A stretch of DNA of 64,000 bases, taken from the NCBI RefSeq assembly GCF_008831285.2, contig NC_045150.1:3112001-3176000 (forward strand), written 5' to 3'. The translations under genes were made by a program, and so were the position numbers. Source of the DNA: Nymphaea colorata (lineage: Eukaryota; Streptophyta; Magnoliopsida; Nymphaeales; Nymphaeaceae). The notes below the pieces were generated by a model. It had not been told where the DNA came from. It ran no database searches and saw only the letters and a list, made by a program, of their open reading frames with translations. Below, piece after piece: positions 30,700 through 41,800 of this stretch (position 1 is its first letter; every line of letters starts with the position of its first letter).

Positions 30700-30960
30700 C
30701 GATAACTGGATATTTCTGAAACGAAATGAGGGCGACGGCGAGACGAACGAGATCTCGGTGGGACTGGGACCGCATTTCTGGGTCCCGTTTTCGGAGCGCT
30801 GACGCGTGACCCGACCTCGACTCACGAACCCATCACGTGCGGCACGTCCGTCGACAAACCCCTTTCCCCGGGTCACTCACTCCAACACCGACGTCTCGAC
30901 AACATCGCTTTCAAGTTCTGGTGACTCGGTTTTCGCATCGGATGGCTCTGTCTCGGGTTT
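30700..30960. other. Isolated GC-rich, coding-like island
   Basis: GC-rich DNA (for example GACGCGTGACCCGACCTCGA near 30800) in AT-rich surroundings, open in several frames on both strands, followed by a (TC)n tract at 31014-31052. The plus frame reads a Ser/Thr-rich stretch (TTSLSSSGDSVFASDGS). No start, splice context or family signature supports a gene. It may be an exon remnant or a former CpG-rich promoter. Confidence 0.3.
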
Positions 30961-31011
30961 TAGTCTCAATTTTTTTTGCATTATTATTATCATTGTTATT
31001 GTTATTAATGT

Positions 31012-31013
<2 letters not shown>

Positions 31014-31052
<39 letters not shown>
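31014..31052. repeat. (TC)n microsatellite
   Basis: About 19 TC units adjoining the GC-rich island. Confidence 0.95.
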
Positions 31053-31205
31053 ACCGGATCGGCAAGAAAGATGAATCAGCACCAATGTTATACAATAAAT
31101 ATTACATTGAATTGCTCGTAGTTTGTCAAGTTCTAACTCAAAGAAGTTTTGCCGAGACTCGTAATTTTGTAATAGCTAGTGGGTTTTGGTTGCCATCTCT
31201 ATGTT

Positions 31206-31211
<6 letters not shown>

Positions 31212-31242
<31 letters not shown>
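31212..31242. repeat. (AT)n microsatellite
   Basis: About 15 AT units. The long open frame crossing it is an artefact. Confidence 0.9.
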
Positions 31243-31244
<2 letters not shown>

Positions 31245-32331
31245 TAACAAATAAAGATAGACACAAAAACAAATACTTGATGAAATACATAAAACGAGAA
31301 ACAAACACTGGATAAAACAGAGAAGAAGACAGATTGGACAACACATGATACAAATATTAGACAAAATAAACAAAACAAACAAAATGAAAAGCAAACATTA
31401 GACAAAATGGACAGGACAGATAAATGTGAAACAACACAATGAACACCCTCACCAAATAATGGACAAAGAACTAACATGACAGGATGTTTGTCCGTTTTGT
31501 TTAGAGGCACAATTATCAAACTGTCCTCTAAATTATCTCAAATCTTAAGAAACACTGGTGAAAAAAAAAATGAGAACTAATGAAATATCAGTGGTCAGTT
31601 TGGGGAATTGCCACAGCGCGGCCTTGTAGCTCAACGACTGCATCAAATGTAGTCATAGTGAATTGAATGTTTGCCATCAATTGAAACTAAATATACAGAT
31701 TTTGGACAACAACACTGATATAAAAAATTACTGTCAAAATTGTAAAGTTTGTAAGTCCACCGGCACATGGGCCTTATTGGTCGAGTGACTTAGACTGTTG
31801 GGAATCATCCCAGTGGTGGTGACCTGATCTCGTTTCGCTATCTTTAGCACGGACCCAACCCATGCTAGTTGAATTCGTAATCTGAATCTGATTGTTAGAT
31901 TAACGTCCCAACTCGATTATTAAATAAACAGAACCCAAACCATAGTATAAATATTGAGTATAGAATATTTATTTATAACTACATTCGATTTAAATCGAGA
32001 TCCGAACCCAAGCGATATTTACTTAAATCCAAATCCGATCAGACGTCATTTCTTATATCTGAATTCTTAATCGGATGTCAAAACTTGTTTCACATCCTAT
32101 TTTTTATGTGGTACAGCCTGATGTCGGATCTAGGTCGGATTTATTGACATTCCTTGGTAAAACATAGGCGCATCAATTGCTGGTTGAAAACTATCTATCA
32201 TGATCGGAGAGATCTAGCTTACCTAACAGAAAACCTACCATAAACCGTGAATAAATCAAAAATATTGATGGTTGTAAGTTGCTCACAGCATGCCACAATC
32301 AATTAGTAGCGAAGCCAAAAAAAAAAAATTA
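31243..32331. other. Intergenic DNA with a possible old MITE
   Basis: 31300-31410 is rich in ACAAA/ACAGA words. 31860-32155 has the GGATCT/CGGATT word pattern and TTGACATTCCT-like end seen in the MITE at 13811-14229. No gene recognised. Confidence 0.4.
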
Positions 32332-32418
32332 CTAGGGCACTTGTTTAAAAATATTTAAATTTGATGAGCTACTTTTAACTAGGGCACTTGTTTAAAAATA
32401 TTTAAATTTGATGAGCTA

Positions 32419-32425
<7 letters not shown>
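32332..32425. repeat. Tandem duplication, two 47-bp copies
   Basis: Units beginning CTAGGGCACTTGTTTAAAA and ending GAGCTACTTTTA lie back to back at 32332-32378 and 32379-32425, without visible differences, followed by an (AT)n tract to 32458. Confidence 0.9.
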
Positions 32426-32458
<33 letters not shown>

Positions 32459-32460
<2 letters not shown>

Positions 32461-34173
32461 ATTTTAATTTAAAAATAAAGAATTCTAAGAGACTGGTGTG
32501 GGGCCCACACCAGTGACAATGTGGCTACTAGGTATTAACTTGGGTAATTGGCTAGTAGGTAGCATGTTCCTGGTTTGAGTGGTATGAACATTTGCATCTT
32601 ATATATGCATAAAGAAACGGCCTTTCGGTATTATAATTAAATACTTTTCTTGTTCACCCATATGTCTTGTTCGAATAAGTTACTTGGCTGGTAAATACAA
32701 TGTTTTGGCGTGATTTCATCGTTTTCCGTCAACAAAATAAACTCACCAAACGTTCTTGTTCAAAAAATTTGCAAAAAACCACCTAACTTTTGGGTGAATA
32801 ACAAATCTACCTTGAATAAACAAGTGTTTAAACATATATGTATAAGTTCTATATTCTCATGTGCTGGATTTTGCCGGAATGGCTAAAACATATCACTAGA
32901 AAACAGCTCACATGAGTATTAATGGCAATTTATAATACAACAATAATTCATGGTGATTTAATAACCAATTTTTAGTTTTTAACTGTCCGGCACATGACTA
33001 TATATATATATATATATATATACTCTTAATTAAAAATCCATAAACAAACGGGAAAATTATACTATTGTTTCGATACGTCAACAAAATTTTTGTAAGGTGA
33101 AACGGTTCTTCACAGTTCACATGCTCACACACACACGCGCGCGCGCGCGCGCATAGATCCCTCGCACCTACTTGGAGCACGTGCGAGGAGGAAGCCAAAA
33201 AATGCTTCACCAGACATTCTTGTTGGGCTTTGAAGAGAAGGTGCGCAAGGACGGAGTTCCAGTTACTACCCTTGTCTTTTCCTCAAATGACCTCCCCGTG
33301 CCCCTCCTTTTTTCACAGTTTTCCCAGCTTGCCCTGCTTCTTGGTCCCCTGCACACGGTCTCTTGTGGATTACTGCCTTGATTACCAGTAGATCGTCGGA
33401 GTAACTTAAAGGTTAAGCCCTTATCTTCTTGTTCTCAAGAACTTTAGTTTTTGAACCTACCCTTTCCTTGTAATTCTAAAGAAAGTACTCACTTTTTATA
33501 ATTATTTAAATAAAGCGACACATTTTATGAAAACTGTATTTTTGCTAAAATGAATAACTTTTTTTTTTAAAACAAAAGTACCCCGTGGAACTCTTAGCAT
33601 TTGTTATGCTTTTATGACTCTTTCCCTTTCTTGTGGGCAACTTTTATCTAAAATTCATAGAAAGATTTTTTTAAGTTATGGTTAAATGTAGGCTAAAATA
33701 AAATAAGTCGGTGAAAAATTCCCTGGAAGTTTTTTTAAAAAAATAAAAACCACAAGCCAGGACTTGTTCCTCAAACTCACCCACATCTTATGCTGTGAAG
33801 TGTTGCTTTCTTCAAGGTACGGCGCAGAGTGGCACTTGTCGTAATTCATCTATAAGTCGCACCCAATCTCGAAATCGGCTTTTTTTTTTTTCTTCGAGGG
33901 TTTTTCCGTTTTTCTCGTGAACTTCTAGTTGTTATCAATAATTTAAAAATTCCCATCTCCATCGTACGCAGAAAACCTCTCTCTCTCTCTCTCTCTCTCC
34001 TCTGCTCTTTGGAAAGCGCGTCGAGTGGCCGGAATTCGGAAGCACAACACCGAAAATCAAGATCTCTGTCGGATTCCTCTCTCGGGGACGGGAAGAGAAC
34101 GCCCAAGCTCGGTGTTATAAAGACGCAGCAGGAATCTGGCGACCGGAGCTTCCTCGGAGCGCTGGGCAAGAAG
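32459..34173. other. Intergenic DNA and probable upstream region of the cupin-like gene
   Basis: AT-rich until about 33950. A (CT)n tract at 33977-34000 is followed by GC-rich sequence (34011-34173) that is open in frame with exon 1 of the gene below, so it may be 5' leader or additional coding sequence. No other gene recognised. Confidence 0.5.
33127..33153. repeat. (CA)n(CG)n alternating tract
   Basis: ACACACACACGCGCGCGCGC-type alternating purine/pyrimidine DNA of about 26 bases, a sequence class prone to Z-DNA. Confidence 0.9.
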
Positions 34174-37100
34174 ATGAGTCGCCTTCCGGTGGTCAGGATC
34201 ACGCTCGCGGTCGTCCTTCTGGTCGGCCTGCTCTTCGCGGTGGGCCTCCGCTTCGAGCTGCTGGGAGGTTTTCTGGCAGCGGCGGGGGAGACTGACGCGG
34301 TGGAGGAGGCGAGGAGAGAGTGGGAAGCGGTTTACGGCAGACTGACCGCAGAGTGGAACGGTTACCGGCGAGGATTCCGGCGGCCTCCTGAGACGTCGTG
34401 CTTCCTGTTCGTGGAGCGGTGCGCCAGCCTTGCGTCTGATCCCGCCATTATTTCGGTAGGTACTCCTTAACTGCTACTTTACGAATTACGACTTTACCCT
34501 TTGACTTAGACTCTATGGACACTGATGAGCTCCAGTGGCTGAGCTCCTGCCGACGGGGCACCGGCAAGAGCCCGGCTCTCGTGAGATGGGTTGGATAAGG
34601 ATCGAGTCCGAATCAATCACATTTGAATCCGTAGAATTAGTTCAAATAGCCAGAAGTAGCATCCTGAGTGAGTGGGGTGGAATCCCACCGCCCGAATGAG
34701 AGGCCGAAACTCAGATGCGATGCAATCAAGTTGCGTTTTGCATTCTGTGAGGACTGCTTGGGTGCGGGAGGCAGGGTGGATTCGGCTTCAAAACTATGAA
34801 TTTCATAAGCATCTGTTGAAATATCACTAAGATCGGAGTTGAAACTAAATTCTGTTTTGGGATGTCAATGATCAGATGTGAATCGGACTTAAAATCCTTT
34901 AAATTGTCGATCAGATGTTGACATGTTCATGTTGGAATTCATATTCAAATACGAATGGTAGCAACTCTATGTCATATCGTAATCTGATTTTGCAATTCAC
35001 AAGCTAAATCATAATAGAATTGGACTTTTATTTCCATATCGAAATCCCAATTCGACTTTTCAAATACCTAATCAAGTAAAAGCGGTATTCTAATATTTGA
35101 TATTAATAAAAAGCTATAATTGGTCTTCCCCTTTGCGCACGGCTTTGATCTTATCGGATCATGTCTCTTCTTCGAATTAATTTTTTGTTGAAAATTATCG
35201 AAGCACCATTGACCCTTTGGAGAAGGTTTTAAGAGGATTGGAATTTAATTTTTTTTTTTCCCAAATTTTCTCCTGATTTCTTGTGGTTTGTCAACTCATT
35301 AGAAAAATACAATGCGTAAGCGTGTTTCGCCACTTTGGCATGTTTACTTTGTTATATTTCTTTAAAATTTGACTGTATAGATGTGTTCTTAACGTTTACA
35401 AAATTTTGTACCAACAGTGAACGGAAAAAACACTAAAATTTGATGGGTAAATGGATTTTGCCGTCCAGGGAACTTGTTATAACATCTACACTATACATCG
35501 AACTGCAACTTTTTTGTTTTCTTTTCTAATCATATCTTTTTTTTTTTGAACAACCCTTACTCTCTTTTTTTTTTTTGAACAACCCTTACTCTCTTTTTTT
35601 TTTGAACAACCCTTACTCAAGGATAAGGATGTAGTGGTATGGTAAGTGCGATACGCGAGTTAAATGATGGATTGATGTCACCTAGATTCACTCAAGCCTT
35701 GAATTAGAAGGCATAAGGACATGATATTAGGGATTTTATATTAAAAGCAGTTTTTACTATATAAACATTAAAAAACCCTCCACACCATTCACGAGGTTGG
35801 ATTGATGTTTGAATTAACTGGGCAGCGTTTCTTGAGCCAAATCGTTGGTGGCCAATTCTAAGCCCTTATTTCTTTTCAATGGAAATTGCTCATATCAAGC
35901 AAATCAAACTTCTCCAAACTTTTTTTAGACTTCCCTTGAAATAAAGCATTTGGATTCTTTCCTCCTCGCTTATGACATGTTTAGTAAAAGTTGTTGATAA
36001 CACACGCTGTTCGGAGGAAGTAGAAAGCCTTCCACTTGCGTGCAGTCATCTTCATTCCAAGTTTTCCCATATTTCTTCTTCTAACTTCATTTGGTTAGGA
36101 TTCAAGGACATATTTTGGCGTATGCAAAGGGTGTGGACCAATTCAGTTCTAACCTTCGACTGTCAAAATATTATTGAAACCAGTGTTCCGAAGAAGGGTT
36201 TCAGAAATCGTATTTGATCCTTTGGCCCATAGTTGGTAAATTCATCAGTCTGAGCCGCATGTCAGCCATAAAGTCAAGTTAGGGGCGGAGATATATACCT
36301 TATTTTGCCTACTCTAATGTTAATTCAGTATTGAAAGTTAGGTAGGTAGCTTCGTGAGATTCAAGTCATTATTTTATTGTCAATTGAAAATTTGTTATCC
36401 AACCATAGAAAATAATCTCTGGCTCCAACCCTAACTGAAGTTTATTATTTTTAAACTTTTAAATATCACAAATTTTTATAAAATATACACAAATACTCAT
36501 ATTACATGCTATTCATTTTCAATTGATGAAAAAAGTAAAACACAAAATCCAAACAGACTTATCTTCTTCATTTACCTATAAAAAAAATGAACTATAAAAA
36601 TTTATAACTTAAATTTTTAAAACCAAGTGACCTAGTCTTCAACCGAGTCCTAGGTTCGCAAACTGTCCTGTAGCATATTAAGAGTGCTATATTTTCAATT
36701 CTAAATATGTTTACGATTTCTATTCTTTTTATGTTTAAGATGCTTTTATTTTTGAATTGATTCTGACGATGGAAACTTATGAGCAGTTACTTGGAAAACA
36801 ACAACAATAACTGCAACTCATTATCCAGAACCGCATGTTCTCGGTCGTCGTATCGGGAGTGCATGTGTCACATTGTTTTCGTTTGATGCGGGAAGTTACA
36901 TGGAAGAAAAACTTCCGCACAGTTTGCATTGACTCAGACTGGTTTTACTGTCATTCAACTCATTGAAAAATAAGCTGACACATGACTTGTAGCTTCAGCA
37001 TCAAAACGGTCAAGGTTTCCAACCAACTTTTCTTACTTCAGTCAGGTTTGGAATGATAGAGTCCAGAATAATGCCATGATTTTAGTTCTCATTCAATGGT

Positions 37101-39444
37101 GGATGGGGCCACAGGTTTGGGCAAATCATTTAGTGGCCGAGCCGAGCCACATATAAATGTCTTATCTAAGGAAGTGCCTATGTCACTTAAATCAGTGACG
37201 AGAGCTGTCTGTCAACCATTGACCTCCGAGCTGGTCATGTTATACTCAGGGCTTCCAGTGCAATGCTGTTGGGACTAAGCTCCTCCAAGCAGCCTTTTAT
37301 TAAGAAAGGATGAAAAAATACACACGTAAACTTTTTACGTAAGCAGAACATCATCACGTAAATGTTTTACGAATATACAAAAAAAAAAAAAAGGTAGATT
37401 CATAAGAGATTAAAACTTAGTGTTTCATAAATTTATTCCAATATTTAAAATAAATTCATGGAACACAAATGCAGTGTTTCAATATCCAAATAGTAGGTTG
37501 ACCAACTTAAAAAGCTTCAATGGATTTGAAGAAATGCTGTAATGGATATCGGATTTCTTTTTCATGAAATGTTAAAGAGATATTTCTTGCTTGCCTAGTG
37601 AGATTTTTTTTTCATGAAAAGGAGAAAAGACTTTGAGGCTTGCCCAATAAGGTTTTCTTTTTCATGAAAAGTTAAAGAGACTTTATTTCTCTGTCGATAT
37701 AGTAAAAATCGCCATTACAAAAGATACAAAACTTAAATTAACCGTTTTAGGGCAAGGATGTCCGAAATATCTAACTCATTTTTGTGAAAACTTAGCTGTA
37801 TGGAAACAAGCTTTTACTACTCAGTTTTGGATTTGTTTTTTTTTTTTGTGATGCACCCAAAACTAAGTTTTTTCTTTTATAAAACCAGATTTTGTCAAAA
37901 CTGGTTTTCCTTGAATTCGGATTTATTGGTACCCAAATTCTCCAAAAACCTTATTGTAAAAGCAAAACTTACCTCTAAAACCCCGTTTTCTAAAAACATT
38001 TTAAATGGTCTAAATTTGAGTTGCAAAAAAAAATGTCACTTTAACGCAGGCATTCATCCTTAGTCTTTAGAATTACCAACGATTTATAGGAATTACTTAT
38101 CCGCCTAAAGGAAAGTGATAAAAACAAAGGAAGCGACAGCGACGGATTATATTTTTTTTTTCTTCGTATGTTCTTCTTGATTGATTGATCCAAGTTGAAA
38201 GCTTGCATGAGAAAACGTTTTCACTCAGAATCTTTTTCTCGTGAACATGTTTTGTCCAGAGGCTGATCGGCACGTTGGGTCCTAACATAATTCTCTATGC
38301 GGTCAAGTTCTTGAACTCCAAGGACCCACCTGATGTGGCCGCCAACATGGAAACGACTGCCAAGAAATGCAAACACGCCGCCGACGTGATCATCGGAAAA
38401 TCCATCGAGATTTTCCAGCAGCCTGGCCGGAACCTGGCCTCCAACCTCACCACCATCTCCCACGGGCCCCTTCTCAAAAACAAGCTCGGCCTCATCATCT
38501 ACGGCGACCAACCTTACCTCCTCAAGCAAGCCCACGACCAAGGCTCCGTCCTCCTCCGCTATGCCTCCACCGACTGCTCCATCCGCATGCGTGCGGAACA
38601 CGACCAACACCTTCCGCCGGCGCTGCGAGTCTCCGGCGAAGCCGCCGGCAAGTCCAACGACGTCCGATCCGGCCCAGCATTGGCATCCGGAGCCCCGCTC
38701 GACTTCGAGCCGACCCATGAGCCCGACGTTCATCCGTTCGTCCCCAAGTTCAACATCACCGCGTTTTCATGGACGGACGTAAACTCAAGCAGCCGGAGTC
38801 CGACGTTCGGGTGCCTGGCAACTCGGATTCTGGACAGGATCAGGTTCGATTTTCTGGCGGACGTGAGGGGAACGAAAGAGAGCGAGACGTTCAGGTCGAG
38901 CTTATACGAGACGGCTCTAGTGGCCATTAACGGATCGTTCTGGGTTCAGAAAGCCGACCCTGAATCAATGGCGTGGAGGGAAGCTCTGGAGCTGAACGAA
39001 CATGGGTTTGCTTACGTTCCTGCCGGAGTATGGCACTCCATCGGTGCTTCTCTCGAAGGAGCTACCGCCGGTTCGCTGGTTCGGATCAGGTGGAGGGGGA
39101 GGAAGACGACGAAGGACTACTTCTTGGCCAATGGCGGGCGAATGGTGAAACTGCAGAGCGGCCAGGCTTTCGACCCTTCGAACGAAGGGGAGTGCGATGT
39201 CGTCGTGGTGGTGATCCAGGGAGAAGGGTTGCAGGTCTTGCCTTTCGAGGGCATGGTGGCGAGGGGCCAGGCTTTGGTCGTCTCTGCCGGGCAGCCATGC
39301 TTGTTCTGGAACTCTTCCAGATGGCTGGTGAAGATTGTGGCGTTCCATGTTTGTGAGAAGGACAAGGACACAGAGAGGCTCTTTAATGGCGATTCTGCAC
39401 TGGCTTCCTATTTTAATGGCGGAGGAAGGCTTATGCGGAGATGA
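34174..39444 (+). CDS. Single-pass membrane protein with cupin-like C-terminal half
   Basis: Two exons, 34174-34455 and 38260-39444, joined through TCG|GTAGGT and CCAG|AGG in phase 0, give 488 residues. From the chosen ATG the protein begins MSRLPVVRITLAV, and residues about 7-27 form one hydrophobic span (TLAVVLLVGLLFAVGL), suggesting a type II membrane or secretory-pathway protein. The mature part has NLTTISHGPLL and LGLIIYGDQPYLLKQA. The C-terminal half has LYETALVAINGSFWV, GFAYVPAGVWHSIGAS and VVVVIQGEGLQVLPF, which look like the beta-rich strands and His-bearing motif of RmlC-like cupins. The open frame extends 55 codons upstream of the ATG (to a TTG at 34009) with coding-like composition, so the true start may be in an unseen upstream exon. 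The family name and function are not known to me. The cupin assignment is inference. Confidence 0.75.
35540..35620. repeat. Three tandem units of about 31 bp
   Basis: Each unit is a T run followed by GAACAACCCTTACTC. Units differ only in the length of the T run. Confidence 0.9.
36274..36440. mobile_element. Possible MITE in the cupin gene intron
   Basis: AGTTAGGGGCGGAGATAT at the left mirrors ATCTCTGGCTCCAACCCTAACT at the right with a few differences, giving an inverted repeat of about 17 bases around a 165-bp AT-rich body. No clean target duplication. Confidence 0.45.
37555..37690. repeat. Three diverged tandem units of about 60 bp
   Basis: TTTTTCATGAAA followed by GTTAAAGAGA or GGAGAAAAGA, then TTTGAGGCTTGCC-like sequence, is repeated near 37557, 37607 and 37658. 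Confidence 0.7.
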
Positions 39445-41800
39445 TCGGAATATTGTGGCGGCAAAATTGTGTAGTAGTAGGAACATGTATACTGCAAATT
39501 GAAATTTCAGAATTTTTTTTGTTTTCTGTTTCAGAAGCAGTAAGATCCAGTGTCAGTATTTGTGTAGAAATGGAAAGAATCTAGAGAGAATAATATTTCT
39601 TACAGATTGCTTCCAATATTTCTTGCGGAGGACGCAAAATTTTAACGTCGGTTGTAAATCATATTTAGAATAAAAAAACTCATTTTCTGACGTAGTTTTG
39701 TATGTAATATAATTGAAAAAGCTACATAAATGGAACAATCAGGCTTCTCCCAAAGCTAACTTGTTTCTGTATCTTGCCATCTTGAGAGGACTGGCTTCAA
39801 ATAGGTTTAGTTTGTAAACTAACCAGGAGATTGAAGAAGCTGATTACCTTCTCCAGATTCCAAGGACCAAGAGGAACAAGAAGGTGATCATTGAGGCGAT
39901 TTGGAAAGACCTAAGAAGTAGACGTATCAGATGGGAAATTGTGAAAGAAATGACTGGATTAGGTTCAGCAGAGATGCATCTCATCTGTAAATGGATTCAG
40001 GCCACTAGATATAAGGAGTCAAGAAGAAGAATGATCATTACGATGGTTGTTTTCTAAGAAGATTCAGAAGCATGCTCGCAAGTAGAAGAAAGATCCATGA
40101 AAGATGGAAAGAGGTGGAATGGTCAAGATCGTGCATATTAATTTTGGATCAACCACCGACCTTATATGCAGGAAACTTAATGAAGAGATTGTGGCTGCTG
40201 GTTAGTGTCTTTGCCAAGCTTTTAGGGTAGTCATACCCGAAAGGATGGATCCTACATAAGATCGATGTAGGAGCCTTTCTTTTTCTGGTGATGCTGTTAG
40301 CTGCAGGTTTTTAATGTATGTTTTGTTGCAGTTGATGCTATGCATCCTTTAATCTCCTGTAAATATAATTTTTTTGTTAGTAAGATGATGGGAGCCAATC
40401 TCCCAGCAATTCTTATTGGAATTCAAAAAGCTACATTTTGTAATTGGTTTAAGATTCCTATAAAACAGGAATCTACAGTGGGATTCTATTCATTTTAGTC
40501 ACGAAAAGCAGTAGCTGCAATTTTCTTTTCCAATACTGCGTTCCATGTCACTATATTATACCATTTTTTCTAGATTAACAGACGTTTCTTTGAACCCCAT
40601 ATTCAACAATTTTTCTTTTTAAAATACGGTTTTCATTAGAAATTATATATATTATTTATTTATTTATTGGGTTGGTACTTCCTATGAGAATAGGATTAAT
40701 CAAAGGTCGAAAGTGACTGGACTGAAAAGATTCAAACTGACAAACACCAAACTGCTAAGGCTGGCTTTAGAATGCAATGGGTTTTAAATAGATGTAGATA
40801 CTAGATAGATATGATTTTGAATTAAAAATTGCTAAAACCTAGTGCTAAGTGCCTGATGAGTGATTTTTTTTTTCTTTTTATTGAGCCAGCTTGGGTTTGA
40901 AATTGCCAGTCAGAGTATCCAACTATCTACCGGGTATCGGGTGTGTTGTTCACCCTCACATGTAACATGCTTTTGCTGATATGGTAAAAAATTTTAAACT
41001 AGGGATACTAAGTCAGAATTAAGATCTATACATGATTTTTTTTCTTTTTTGTAGAAACAAAATGTCTAATTTAAGATCACAAGGGGAACACTCATCTTAA
41101 ATCCATAGATTTTTAATCACGGGTGTCTTAGATCAAGGGCAATAAAACTTCCCCCTCCCAAAAAAAAAAAAAAAGAACTACCATTTTCATTATGTTTTTG
41201 TACCTGACATATAAAGATCCGATCCTATCAGATATAAAATCCGAAATTAGAAAATTCACCCATCTAAGCATGAAAATGGTCAATGTCAATGAAATTTTCT
41301 CAAGTAAACCAATTAAAAATGAGGTGTTTGACATTTATTTGAAATATATCACTTTTTATCTTTCTCTCCTTCAGTCTGTCTACATTATTAATTTGACATC
41401 CGAAATTAAAGAAATTTGCTATTCATTTAAATGGAGAATTGAAATCAAACAGCTACACAATGTTGCCTTATGACTAAATTAAAATTTTTTAGCAATAATT
41501 TATAAACATTTTAATGAACTGATTTCAGTTCTCCTTTAAATATCGAGCCTCGCGGAGCCGGAGCCAATTTAAAAAGCAAAAGGTTTGGATCAAACTCATG
41601 AACCGAACAGTTTACGGAGCTAAAAATAGGTTTATTCTGATGTTACGGAGACCGAAACGTGGCTCAAGTGGACCCCAGGAGCGAGCGATTCCCCTGGTTG
41701 CACAGGCACAGCAAGACCAATAAAGAGCGACCACCGCCGCCGCCGGCGAGGGTGCTGCTCGTTACTGAGCTGTTGCCTTCTGGAAGGAAACAGAAGAAGA
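39445..41800. other. Intergenic DNA between the cupin-like gene and the peroxidase gene
   Basis: 39800-40060 reads as fragments of a protein-like sequence in broken frames (for example RRIRWEIVKEMTG), possibly a decayed gene or retroelement, not recognised. The rest is AT-rich. 41530-41800 would be the peroxidase promoter and 5' leader and is GC-richer. Confidence 0.45.

Larger units (their letters stand above)
34456..38259 (+). other. Intron of the cupin-like gene (3804 bp)
   Basis: A GT-AG intron with AT-rich content. It holds three tandem copies of a poly-T plus GAACAACCCTTACTC unit at 35540-35620, a possible MITE at 36274-36440, and three diverged units around TTTTTCATGAAAAG at 37555-37690. 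No exon-like segment joining in phase was seen. Confidence 0.7.

Noticed and set aside
31750-31850. tRNA-like sequence around GTCGAGTGACTTAGACTG
   Set aside because: No acceptor stem pairing or convincing B-box; not a tRNA gene.
34512-34560. CTGATGAG-like hammerhead ribozyme core
   Set aside because: No matching GAAA core strand and flanking helices could be placed at the right spacing.
38221-38733. Minus-strand 170-residue frame opposite the cupin-like gene
   Set aside because: Antisense shadow of a GC-rich exon. The plus frame has the splice signals and domain-like sequence.
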